This document shows, in pieces, positions 1-11,287 of a stretch of 64,000 nucleotides of DNA; positions within the stretch are counted from its first letter, which is position 1, and every line of letters begins with the position of its first letter. The notes beneath the pieces were generated by a model. It was not told where the DNA came from. It was given only the letters and a program-made list of their open reading frames with translations, and made no database searches. The stretch covers positions 31,712,501 to 31,776,500 of the forward strand of contig NC_088917.1 of the NCBI RefSeq assembly GCF_963576675.1. Direction: 5' to 3'. Source of the DNA: Euphorbia lathyris (taxonomy: Eukaryota; Streptophyta; Magnoliopsida; Malpighiales; Euphorbiaceae). Both the position numbers and the translations under genes were made by a program.

Positions 1-1569
1 GCTTCACTTAATTTCTTTGCTTTATAATAACACTTAACCCCTTTTAAGTTGTTTTATCCTTTTTAAGATGTCGATTTTTCTTATTAACTAATAGATTCTC
101 GAGATTGGCTCTAAACTCTCGATTAATTACTTTCCCTTGGTCCGGCTCAAGTAATTAATCTAGAGAATCATTAAGTTTTATTAATCTAAACCTTTTTAAC
201 CTACTTTACATTGGTCCGTCTAAAGTGATTACTTAAGATTCAAGAAAAACCGCTTGAGTAATTAGTTCTAAACTTTCGATTAATTACTTCCCATTGGTCC
301 GACTCAAGTAATTAATCCAAAGAAGCATTAAGTTTTCTTAGTTCCAAACCTTCGATTTATTACTTTTCCTTGGTCCGGCTCAAGTAATAAATTTAAGATT
401 TGTAATAAGATTCATGAAAAACCTTGGAAAACCAAAAAGCCACACTAAATGGTCATTAGGTCCAACTTATGAATTTCGATTAATCAATTTAATCACGGTC
501 AATATAAACGACTAATTATATTCAAGTAGGAAGTTGGCTCATCTCCTACAAGCATTAAGAAACATAAGTTAGTTCTCAAAAAGGATAAACATAGCTTAAA
601 TAGGTTAAACATAATTACCACATAATTAAGGTTAAGATCCGCTTTTAGCCTTAGTTAAGGGGGTTTTAGTCCATGATTAGATTAAAACACACCTTAAAAA
701 GATAGATAATGGAGTTCATAGTAATAAAAGAGATTGAAGTTTAGAAGAAATCGTAATGACGATTGCCGAACGAACTTCTTCGGTAACTTAAAACTTACTT
801 TTATTGGATGAACTTTGCACAAACAACACTTTGAGAATAATAACAACAATTACAACAACAAAAACAACTAATTCTTAAAGATAAGAATCAGCAAAATAAT
901 ATTATAGAGGGAAGAATTAAGCCTAAGCTTGGTGTGTCTTCAAATAGCTCCCAAAGTCTCCTTTTATAGTAAAATGGCACACATAATTCCAAAGACCAAG
1001 TCTTCTTATGGCATCCTACTACCTAATCTTTTGAATTCAGCCTTTAAGAGAGGGTGGTGGAAGACTTTGACAATTTAGGAGTTAAAATGTGTAAAGGTAG
1101 GAAAGGAATCATAGGCTTCAACATGTTCATCAACTTTGGATAATTTTCTGGGCCTAATACACTTCGAATTTGGAGGTGATTATTATTAGTCATTTGTTCA
1201 TATTTCTCTTAGCTTTCCAATGCATTTTGAATCGCCTCAATCTGAGTCCATGTGAGGGAGATAAGTTGAAAATACGAAAATGTGTCAAATCTGTCCTAGT
1301 GTGAACAATTGGACTTTATACAACACCCATCCGCGACGAAGTGCATGATGGATGTTACTAAAACTCCTTTTTTCTGGTCCCTTTTATTCTCGAGTTGTCG
1401 CCTTAAGTCCCGACTTGGTTATTTGTGCCTAAAACCTTGCGAAAGTGCCTAAAAACACACAAAGTGGCTTAAATTCATAAAATGAAGAAAATATACAAAA
1501 ACCATTATTAAAATTTATTAAAATGGTACAAAATAACTAGTAATTAAATATTAAAAATGCTATAAATTA
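1..1569. other. AT-rich non-coding DNA, possibly a decayed minus-strand LTR
   Basis: No convincing coding frame is seen. Positions 122-392 hold a family of short hairpin repeats (listed separately). On the minus strand there is a TATA-like stretch at about 962-968 followed by ordinary AT-rich DNA, and a gypsy RNase H relic lies immediately upstream in that orientation (1587-1808). This layout would fit the 3' LTR of a minus-strand Ty3/gypsy element. No matching LTR, primer site or target duplication is visible, so this is only a guess. Confidence 0.3.
122..392. repeat. Four diverged hairpin repeats around a TTGGTCCG loop
   Basis: Four units share a loop core TTGGTCCG flanked by inverted arms. 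Unit 1 (122-159) and unit 3 (279-316) have arms ATTAATTACTT and AAGTAATTAAT, a perfect 11-bp stem. Unit 4 (355-392) has ATTTATTACTT and AAGTAATAAAT, which is again a perfect stem although both arms changed. Unit 2 (about 203-226) keeps only a 6-bp stem, ACTTTA/TAAAGT. The units are separated by diverged AT-rich spacers. The paired changes in unit 4 suggest that the pairing, not only the sequence, was kept or copied. Confidence 0.75.
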
Positions 1570-1586
1570 TGATGGTAACACTCATA

Positions 1587-1808
1587 TTAAGGATCCTCAC
1601 AAGCTAAAAGGTTGTATTTCTTGAAATTATTGGGTTCCAGTCTTGTAGTTTTGTCACTAGGATTCTCAATCAAGAAGTCAGCTAATGCCCGAGCCTTAAA
1701 TGCTTTTCGGGATTCGAATGTGACATCGAACTCTTTTAACTTAAGCACCCATTCGACAATGATTCCCGATGTTTCCAATCTTTGCAATATCCTCATATTC
1801 ATGTACAT
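1587..1808 (-). pseudogene. Ty3/gypsy RNase H fragment
   Basis: A 73-codon frame matches the junction of reverse transcriptase and RNase H in plant Ty3/gypsy polyproteins. The diagnostic run is a TSGIIVEWVLKLKEFDVTFE-like stretch followed by KARALADFLIE. The same position of the gypsy element further right in this window (near 55000-55130) reads ETSGRLMEWAIRLGEFNVRY and then SQVLADFVNEF. No reverse transcriptase precedes it and no integrase follows it, so it is a short relic of an otherwise deleted element. Confidence 0.8.
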
Positions 1809-2230
1809 AGTTTTTTTTATTTCGTCTTTTTTAATATTTTATATGATTTAAATATGTTTTATCTTTTTATATATTCTCAAATATTCTCACATGATATAAC
1901 ACTAATATCAAGAGTTTATATGAGGTTATACACATGTACATTAGATGAAAAGGCTTTAAAAATAATATGATATAAAAATCTACGAGTAATTATGTCGTGT
2001 TTCTTGACAAATGCCTTATCTCTTGGTCCTCCCACAAGTAATATATGGTTTCTCACTCCTATATGAAAGTTGAGAATCGATCTGTTACTTCGACAACCTC
2101 ATAACTCAGATGGATACAAATATTGATGTGCGAAATTAGTTTCCTGATTTGCACTTCCACAGTTTTATGGTGTGGCAATCTCAAAGTTGTTTATTAACAG
2201 CAAACCTTATTTCCACAATCTTAAAAAATA
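1809..2230. other. AT-rich spacer, nothing recognised
   Basis: No frame, RNA gene or repeat end is recognisable between the gypsy relic and the left end of the MULE. It is AT-rich with short homopolymers. Confidence 0.5.
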
Positions 2231-2411
2231 TGGTAAATTCCAAAAACAATCCTTGTGGTTTCATGTAATTAAAAAAAACCATGTGGTTTATTTTTACCAA
2301 AAAAAAGGACTGTATCTCACGTCGTTACAAGAATTACGGAAATGGAGAAAATATCGTTTAACTTGGTGACGTGGCAAAGGGTAGATTTGTCTGAAATTAT
2401 TGGAAGACCTA

Positions 2412-2417
2412 TATAAG
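2412..2417 (+). promoter_or_regulatory. TATA box of the MULE-1 transposase gene
   Basis: TATAAG lies about 250 bp upstream of the first plausible start codon and just inside the terminal repeat. This is the usual place for the transposase promoter of an autonomous MULE. Function is inferred from position only. Confidence 0.45.
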
Positions 2418-2659
2418 CTCCAGACCTTTCTATAACATCGTTTATCTTTAGTGACTTTTCATATTTCAGTTGCATTGAACGCTTTCCAAAATTGGAATAC
2501 GAAGTGGCAGCCAACCAAGAACTCATTCAAAACCACTTCGATCATCGTTTCTACTACTGAAGGTGTGTGTTTTCTGGAGCGACGAAGTTAGATAGACGTT
2601 GGAATCGCTTGTTTGAAGTGGGTAGGGCAACCACAATTCAAGGTTTTCCAAGGGGTTAC

Positions 2660-3711
2660 ATGTCAGCCAAGGTAAGTGCACCATATCCATGGAAATTTCA
2701 ATTTTTTCTTCTGTTACATGTGTTCTTGGTTTCGGGTTTTGTTTGAGTAAGTTAGGGTTTTCTGTTTTTACGATTAATAATCGGATTTGTGGTTTTTTTG
2801 TTGGGTATATTAATCATCAACAGTTATATTGCATGTAATAGTGTTTTCGTTCAATCGATTCGTGTATATTATCGAATTGTCATTTTATGCATCTCTCTGT
2901 TTTTAGTTATCGATTAGTGTTGTTTTTTGGTTTTGTTGGTTTGATATATAAGTTGAGTTATGGTTTTGTTGGTCATTTTATAGCTATTTATTATTCTTTT
3001 GTTTGTTTTTACTGGTATGTTGAATGAATGGGTGCAGATGGCTGGATATGTGACCTTGGTATTTCACCACGGAGGCAAATGGTCCTCATTTGATGACTCT
3101 ATGAAGTATTTAGGGGGAGATGAAGCTGAGATTACATTAGACAAAGATTATTTAGGCTATTATAGATTGTTGGAATATTATAGGCAGCTAAAGTATACAA
3201 GTGGGTGTAGGATATGGATGCATGTGATAGGACTTAGAGGTGAATGGAGTTATTAGGAGATAGTAGATGATAAATCATGTCTTAGTGTGGCAAATGTGAA
3301 TAACAATTGGGATACTTGGGATGTTTATTTTGAAGCTCTACCTAAACCTGTGTCAATGATTAGGGATGATGTTTTTGTCAATCTGGTTGATGGTGATGAA
3401 CATTCACCCACTGAGTCCAATGCATCCAACTCAGATAATAGCCTATGCTCTAGAGTTGGTGGTCTTGAGTTGATGATGGTAGGGGAGATAGAGGATTTAA
3501 CTCTAATTGATGATAGGGTTGGAGTATAACTAGCTAAAGAAGTAGGTGTGGATGGAGATGAACCAGTTGAGGATGTGAATGTAGGTGTGGATGGAGATGA
3601 ACAAGTTGAGGATGTGAATGTAGGTGTGACTGGAGGTGAGGATAGTGAGGATAGTGAAGATAGTGACTTTGAAGTTGTTTCAGGGTTTGATAACACAGAC
3701 AGTGAGGATGT
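2660..3711 (+). pseudogene. MULE-1 transposase, N-terminal part (broken)
   Basis: A first exon of four codons (ATG at 2660) ends at a good donor, AAG|GTAAGT (2672), and a matching acceptor, GTGCAG|ATG, lies at 3037. Exon 2 encodes the N-terminal domain typical of plant MULE transposases. It contains TLVFHHGGKW and YLGG, the usual HHGGxW...GG signature of the PB1-like region. A Val/Gly/Asp/Glu-rich stretch follows, with two tandem units of GVDGDE(P/Q)VEDVNV. The frame is broken by in-frame stops at 3254-3256 and 3527-3529. Copia-1 then inserted directly after the codons for SED at 3711. The catalytic transposase domain is not present here. Joining across copia-1 keeps the frame, which supports one ancestral gene. 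Confidence 0.75.
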
Positions 3712-5535
3712 TGTTGGAGTTTAGTGTCCTAAAGACAATTGTTTTAGGATATTAATATTAATGAATAAATTGTTTATTTGATCATTTGTTTAATCAGATA
3801 TATAGCATTAAAATGTAACTATATATAACGGCAATAATCTTTCATAAAGAAAGTAACCCTAAGTTTATTTAAGTAGTTATAAAGTGTTCATACAAGCATG
3901 AAGTGAGACTGTACTTTATAATGGACCAATAAACTTAAAGTAAACCCAAGTCAAGTAATATGTTATAAGGGTTGGCATATTACTGTTGAGACTTGCATGT
4001 AACAGTGTTTTCTGTCGAGACAGAAAGCTGATCTCACAAGCTTTAGATATTCGGATATTTAGATAGTTACATGGATCCGGTGAAGGAGTTCATTAGGATT
4101 GGGACCCGACTTGAGATAAAAGAATGGATTGATTTATCTAATGTGTCAACTGTTCATCTCATTGGTGTTAGTAGGTATAACTAATCCTCAGACTCAAACA
4201 TTCGTTAATTAGTAATTCTGGATTATGGAGTCTGGTACTTTGATTCTATGCGAGCACGATCCAATAGGTGAGAGCCTAGGGTGTGTGAGAGCAGGGTTGG
4301 GTATCACGCAAAGTGATTGCAGAATGGTTAATGTCAAATTGAGCATTCGTCACTCCCGATAAGTGGGAGATATATCCAAATGGCCGCTTGTGGTGAATTG
4401 ACTGAAATCCTTGCAAGGTGATACAGTTAAGAGTAGAAATGAACATTTCACTTAACTTATCTTTTCAGAGTAAATTCAACTTGTACAAGTAAAATCGGAC
4501 TCTTCGTTATATGTATCCTTGACACATTCCATGGTTATAAGGAATTGACCGACAGGATATAGTTGATGAAGGATCGTATTATACTGTACCTAATACAGAA
4601 AGGTTAACGTCAGTTATCAACCTGACTTCTTAATTGCTCTGGGGGAATATCATAGGTTCTGCTAGTAACAGCTCGTGACGGTATTCCGTTATATACATGT
4701 TGGAATTAATCGTGATGAATAATTTCAAAGGATATATACGGCTAGTGGCAATAAAGAACCTAATGGGTCGCATATGGGACTTGGAATCGGAGGACGAAAA
4801 TGTAATTAGTAAAGACACACTATATGGGCCGAAATTTATATATATATTAGGGGATAAATTAATTTGATTAATAATTATAATTTGATTATAATTATGGATT
4901 AAATTAAAAGATTATCTGATAATATTAAATTAGAAGTTTTTATGTGATTGGAACTCTAATTAATTATCCCTAACATTAATTGATTATTAATTTGATTAAT
5001 AATAATTATCTAAATATAATTAGTTATTGTTTAGATAATATTAAAGTGTTTATTTAATTATCTAATTAGGAATCGTATTTAGAATAAGATTCCAATTAAT
5101 TAAATTCCTAACACAACTGGGATTAGGGTTTTGAGGAGTCTATAAATAGACCCCCTAACCCCAGATTTCGGCCAACCCTATTCAGGAGAGCAAGGAATCG
5201 TTCCGTCGTCGTCTCGGCTAATTACTTTAATTTCTTACTCTCTCTTTGATCTCGTATCGATTTCTGTTAGAGGCAATCATTGCGATTGCTATTCATTGAA
5301 GGTTGATTACTAATTATCTTTTGTTTTGTGTTGAATCAAACGTTCATGGTTCACGAGTTGATAATAATAAGTTGTGGACACTTCGTTTGCAACGGTAGAT
5401 AGTTCATCAGTAAAGGTATTACCTTCTATCCCTCTTTATATGAAATAACAATTAACAGATCTTGGAAAAGGGAAATAGATAAAATAGATAAAATTTTATT
5501 ATTCCGCTATGCCTAGGCTTCTCTATTTTCCTACA
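3712..5535 (+). repeat. copia-1 5' LTR
   Basis: A 1824-bp LTR that starts TGTTGGAGTTTAG and ends CCTACA. It matches 11288-13085 along almost its full length with scattered substitutions and one small indel (a second AAAATAGATA near the end, present here and absent from the first tail of the 3' LTR). U3 runs to about 5170, with a TATA box at 5141. Confidence 0.95.
5141..5148 (+). promoter_or_regulatory. TATA box of copia-1 LTR
   Basis: TATAAATA is followed by a short C-rich stretch and a CT-rich leader. It is conserved at the same place in the 3' LTR (12717-12724). This is the expected Pol II promoter of the element. Confidence 0.8.
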
Positions 5536-5536
5536 T

Positions 5537-5547
5537 TGGTATCAGAG
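5537..5547 (+). other. copia-1 primer binding site
   Basis: TGGTATCAGAG follows the 5' LTR after one base. It matches the tRNA-iMet-complementary site used by most plant copia elements for minus-strand priming. Confidence 0.9.
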
Positions 5548-5548
5548 A

Positions 5549-6116
5549 CTATGTTAATCTGTTATTTCATATATGTAAATAAAAGAGTTTTTCAATCAGA
5601 TTGAATAGATTTATTGTTAGGTTAAATTAATTAATCGATTAGTTCAATTAACCTAACGATAAATAAGTTTTGATTACTTGTTAATTAAAACTGATTATGC
5701 ATAGTTCCTGATTATTTCGGTTGATAATCGTTTTAAACAAAACCTAAAAGTTTTATAGTTAGATAATTAAAACGTTTTGTTTTATTAAATCTAAAAGATA
5801 AAACTGTTTTAATATTCTGAAAATTGTTTTGAAACTGTTTTAGAACAATTATATATATTTATATTTAAAATAAAAAAAATACGAACAACCGTTCGGAGTC
5901 ACTGCCGCGAGGCAGCAACCCCGAGCGGCTGTCGGGGTTGGTTGCTGCCTTGCGCAGCAACCAACAGTGGGGGCGCCGCTGCTGTAACAGTAGCGGTTCC
6001 CCTGCGACTTGCTGCTGCCGCGAGGCAGCAGCTGTTACGGAGGGCGGGCCGATTAAATCGGCCCGGCCCGAAGGGTACCGTTTTAAAATTATTTTTTTTA
6101 AAGCAGGCCCGGGTTT

Positions 6117-6167
<51 letters not shown>

Positions 6168-7364
6168 GTTTCAGAATATAATAATTTGTTTTGATTATCA
6201 AAATCAATTTATTTAAAAGTTTGTTTTACCTAAATATTTGATATAAGTAATTCAAAGTATTAAATGAATTATTCGAATTAATTAGGATATGCATAATTGA
6301 AATTGGATAAAAATTAATTTAAGTTGTTAATTTGATTAACTTAAATATTACATAAATAGTTTGTGTAATCAACCAATTAAATTTAATTTAATTGAGTCTA
6401 TGCATGTTTGGCATTATGGACATATTAGACCCTCTTTAATAGTTATTTAGTCTTTTGGTATTTAAATAGGACTTGCGTGTCCTGTCTTCTCTTACTCTCT
6501 ATTGTATTTCTCTTCTCATCCAAATCCCTTCAAGTAAATTGAAGTTTCTTTGAAATTGAATATTGTTGTAATTCAAGGCGCAAAGGAGAAGACAGAGGAC
6601 CCAAAGAGAAATATGTAATAGTTAGTATTTCCCTAGGGTGACCTTTTATTCCGTTTCTGGCTCAACGGAATAAACTTAGAGATATGTCCATAATTGTCAA
6701 TGTTGAATGTATGAATGTTTGATATGTGCTAAAGCAAATCAAGACTAAGTTAGATTATGAGACTTAAATAAAATCTCTCACTAATCAAAAGTTAAGTAAA
6801 TAAGCAAGTTATTAAAATCGGTTGCCCCTCCCTAATATTATAATTCAGCCGGCAGTACTGGGGGCCTTTGGGTTGTTGAGTAAACTCAAGCTCGGGATAT
6901 TATGGTAACACCTGAATTATTGAAAAATCGCTTTTCACGAATATGGGGTAATGCTTAAATTAGGATAGAATAATTGGATGGGTAAACTCATGTTGTTCTA
7001 ACCTAATGGGCAATATGGTTGGGATTGATAGATGACACATATTAGTTACTAATGTAGTTAGTAACCCAACAACCTAGAAATCACATGTTTGATGTGATTG
7101 ATTACATGAATCTACCTAATGAATGAAACTAGCTTGTTGAGTAAACTGAAGGTGAAATTTCAGGAGTTAGGATTCTAGCTCACTAAAGGAATTGTGAATA
7201 TCCTTCGAATTAATATAGAGGGTTATTAATTTGGTAAAATAGTGGGAGCAATTTAAAACATAAAAGTCCAGCGTATTTAAATTGTAAATGAATTAAACAA
7301 ATGAATAACATCCGTCACTTTTCTCACTCTCAGGTTAATTTTAAATCGTACTCTAAAAACAATC
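5549..7364 (+). other. copia-1 untranslated leader with GC-rich hairpin cluster
   Basis: This is 1.8 kb of mostly AT-rich leader without a conserved frame. Positions 5882-6064 are strikingly GC-rich and hold at least five short perfect hairpins, two capped by GCGA loops. They are followed by a (TA)20 tract at 6121-6160. The rest (6170-7364) is AT-rich and shows nothing recognisable. Frames called in the GC-rich patch are read from repeats and do not look real. Confidence 0.7.
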
Positions 7365-10300
7365 ATGTCGAAAACCGATCTAAGAAATATCCTTACCGAT
7401 AACAAGTTTGGTTCAAACTTCACCGACTGGTATCGCAACCTCAAAATCGTTTTGAAGTTCGATAAGGTAGGGTATGTACTTGATACACCGATACCCTCTA
7501 TCCCGACTTTTAATGCACCCATCGAAAAGATCAAAGCTTACTTGAAGCATAAGGCTGATGATAATCACGCAAGAAGCATTGTACTTGCATCTATGCCACT
7601 GGAATTGAAAAGGCAACATGAGGAGATGGATGCCTATTCCATGGTCGCGCACCTAAAATAATTATTTGGGAATCAAATTCGGTGCGAGCGCTATGAAATA
7701 ACGAAGCAGATATATAGATGCAAGATGCATGAGGGCAAGTCTGTTGTGACACATTGTGTCAGGATGATTGGCCTTATTACCAAGTTTTCTAGTATTGGAG
7801 ATGCGATGGATCATGAACTAAGTGTAGACTTACTTCTTCAATCCCTCCCCGAGAGTTATTCACAGTTCATCATGAACTACCAAGTGAGTGGCTTGCAAAC
7901 CTCTCTTGAAGAGCTTGCAAATATGCTCGAGACGGTCGAGCCCAATATAAAAGAAAACAAGGAAATACTGGCCCTTGCTACTGAGGGATCAAAGAAGAGG
8001 AAAGGGAATCCTCCCAATCCTAACTATCCCAATAATGGCGAGGGGGCCATGCCCACCGAAACAAAGGGGATGCAAGTCAAGAAGCCCAAAGGGGAATGCT
8101 ACTTCTGTGGTGAAGATGGGCATTGGAGGAGAAATTTCAAGGAGTACCTAGCTTCTCTCAAGAAGGGAATGGACGGTGCTGTAACTTCTGGTATGTTCTA
8201 TATTGAAATTAGCTCAATTTCGCAGTCTGAATCTTGGGTATTAGATACCGGATGTGGATCTCATATTTGTATGAATATGCAGGAACTAAAACAGACTAGA
8301 GAATTGAAGAAAGGAGACATAAACTTGCGAGTTGGAAATGGTGCAAGGGTTGCCGCACTCGCAATTGGAAACTATGATCTACATCTACCATCAGGACTTG
8401 TAGTAGTGTTAAGGAACTGTTTGTATGTTCCGAATATGTCTCGTAACATTATTTCTATTAGTTGTCTAGTAGAAGATGCCTTTCATGTTTCAATTAAGAA
8501 CAATAATTGCGAATTTTATAGAAACAAAGTTTTCTATTTTTCAGGAATATCATTGAATGGGATTTATGTTTTGAATGATAAAGTTTCTGCTTTCACAATT
8601 GATACCAAAAGACTTAGATTAGATAACTCAACTTACTTGTGGCATTGTCGTTTAGGACATATAAACCAGAGACGCATGCTTAAGCTACATCAAGATGGGC
8701 TTATAGACTCAATTGATTATGAATCGATGGGAACGTGTGAGTCATGTTTAAAAGGAAAAATGACAAAGACACCCTTTAGCAATAAAGGTCAGTGTGTATC
8801 AGACACTCTAGGATTAATACATTCAGATGTATGTGGTCCTATGTCAGTCCAAGCAAGAGGAGGATTCAGATACTTCATTAGCTTCATAGATGATCATACC
8901 AGATATGGTTACATCTATTTGATGAAGCACAAGTCAGAAGCTTTTGAGAAATTCAAATGCTTCAAGAATGAAGTTGAGAATCAAACAGGAAAGACTATCA
9001 AAATACTTCGATCTGATCGAGGTGGAGAATATCTTTCTGAAGAATTTATGAGTTATCTAAATGAATGTGGAATATGCTCACAATGGACACCTCCTTATAC
9101 ACCACAACACAATGGTGTATCAGAAAGGAGAAATCGCACCTTACTAGATATGGTACGATCCATGATGAGCACCACTTCTCTTCCAAAATCATTCTGGGGC
9201 TATGCCTTAGAAACTGCCCTATTTACCTTAAACCGAGTTCCAACCAAATCCGCCAGTTCCACACCATTCGAACTGTTCGTTGGTAGAAAACCCATCTTCT
9301 CTTTCATGAGAATATGGGGATGTTCAGCATACGTCAAACGTATTGTGTCAGATAAATTAGATCCCAAATCTGACAAGTGTTTCTTCATTGGATACCCAAA
9401 GGAAACTATGGGGTATTACTTTTATCATCCAGATGACCAAAAGGTAATAGTATCCAAACACGCAGTGTTTCTAGAGAAAGAGTTTCTGGAAGAAACACAA
9501 AATGGAAGCGTGATTGAACTTGAGGAAGTTCAAGAGGAATCACATGTTGAAAACACGGAAAAAGTTGAACCCGAACCCGTTTCACTAGATGAAACACAAG
9601 TGTCATATCCCACTTGTAGGCCTCAAAGAATTCGTGAACTCCCAGTTAGATATGGTTTTCTAGTGGGAGATGACGAACTGGTTCCCGTGTTAGACGATGA
9701 ACCCGAAACCTATGAAGAAGCTCTTACTAGTCCAGAATCTAAAGCATGGCTTAAAGCCATGAATTCTGAAATGGACTCCATGTATACTAACCAAGTGTGG
9801 ACCTTGGTTGATCCACCCGAAGGGATAAAACCCATTGGGTGCAGATGGATCTTCAAGAAGAAGACCGACATGGATGGAAAGGTTAGTACCTACAAAGCTA
9901 GGTTAGTAGCGAAAGGATATCGTCAAAGGCAAGGTATTGACTATGATGAGACTTTCTCTCCAATAGCCATGTTCAAATCCATCAGAATATTGCTTGCAAT
10001 TGCCGCTCATTTTGATTATGAGATTTGGCAAATGGATGTGAAAACAGCTTTCCTAAATGGAAACCTACTTGAGGATGTATACATGATGCAACCTGAAGGT
10101 TTCACGTCGAAGAATGCAACCAAGGTTTGCAAACTTCAAAGGTCCATTTATGGACTCAAGCAAGCATCTAGAAGCTGGAACAAACGTTTTGATGAAACCA
10201 TAAAACAATTTGGTTTCGAACAAAACTCAGAAGAGGCTTGTGTTTCCAAGAAGACAAGTGGGAGCTCAGTCGTTTTCTTAGTACTATATGTTAATGATAT

Positions 10301-11273
10301 ACTACTTATAGGAAACAATGTTACAATGTTGCAAACAGTAAAAGTTAGGTTATCGAGTAATTTCTCCATGAAAGACTTGGGAGAAGCAACCTACATCTTA
10401 GGGATTAAGATCTATCGGGATAGATCAAAGAGACTGCTCGGACTATCCCAGTCTACATATATTGACAAAGTCCTAAAGCGTTTCGACATGCATGAATCGA
10501 AAAGAGGTAACTTACCAATGGTCCATGGTGTCAAGTTATCTAATGCTCAATGTCCTAAAACGGACAGTGACAAGAATCGCATGGCTGTAATTCCTTACTC
10601 CAGCGCAGTTGGTTCGATCATGTATGCTATGCTTTGCACTAGACCTGATGTGGCGTTCGCATTGAGTATGACGAGCCGATATCAAAGGAATCCAGGATTC
10701 GATCACTGGATTACTGTCAAGAACATTCTTAAGTATCTTAGAAGAACTAAAGACATGTTCCTCATTTATGGACAAGGAGAATTGAAAATTGAAGGATATT
10801 CAGATGTTAGTCATTTGACTGATGAAAATGATTATAGATCCCAATCAGGATACCAATTCATCCTAAATGGAGCTTCAGTTAGTTGGAAGAGTTCCAAGTA
10901 AGGAAGCATTGCTTTCTCGTCAACTGAATCAGAGTACATCGCAGCTGCAAAAGAGGCAAAGGAGGCTGTTTGGATTAGGAAGTTCGTAACAGAACTAGGA
11001 GTGGTGCCTGACATTGTGAATCCCATTACTCTGTACTGTGATAACAATGGAGCCATTGCACAAGCAAAGGAACCACGGTCTCATAATGCATCCAAACATT
11101 ATCTCAAGCGATATCATTTCATTAGGGAGATCATAGCCAGAGGAGATGTGAGAATAGAAAAGGTGCCCACTGAGGACAACGTTGCAGATCCGTTGACCAA
11201 GCCATTACCACAAAGAGCTCACGATAGACATCTTAGTTCTTCTGGTATTAGTTTCAGAAACAATTGGCTTTAG
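7365..11273 (+). pseudogene. copia-1 gag-pol polyprotein (two stops, altered catalytic motifs)
   Basis: One frame of 1303 codons, close to the usual copia length, is interrupted by TAA at 7659-7661 and TAA at 10899-10901. Domains in order (residues from the 7365 start): copia-type gag (1-230); zinc knuckle CYFCGEDGHWRRNF (245-258), whose last Cys is Phe; protease WVLDTGCGSH (about 291); GAG-pre-integrase with LWHCRLGH; integrase core with HSDV (486), RSDRGGEY (549) and HNGVSERRNR (584); reverse transcriptase from about 809 with QMDVKTAFLNG; YVND at 975-978 where YVDD is expected; RNase H from about 1143 with GYSD and STESEY. After the second stop the frame continues to the normal C-terminus (ADPLTKPLP). 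The product would drive reverse transcription and integration of the element in cytoplasmic particles. With these changes it cannot do so. Confidence 0.95.
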
Positions 11274-11276
11274 TCC

Positions 11277-11287
11277 AAGTGGGAGAA
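11277..11287 (+). other. copia-1 polypurine tract
   Basis: AAGTGGGAGAA lies immediately upstream of the 3' LTR and just after the polyprotein stop. It is the expected plus-strand primer site. Confidence 0.85.

Noticed and set aside
5899..6216. Overlapping frames on both strands over the GC-rich leader patch and TA tract
   Set aside because: They read through hairpins and a dinucleotide repeat, show only repeat-derived residues (Ala runs, Tyr-Ile runs) and have no family resemblance.
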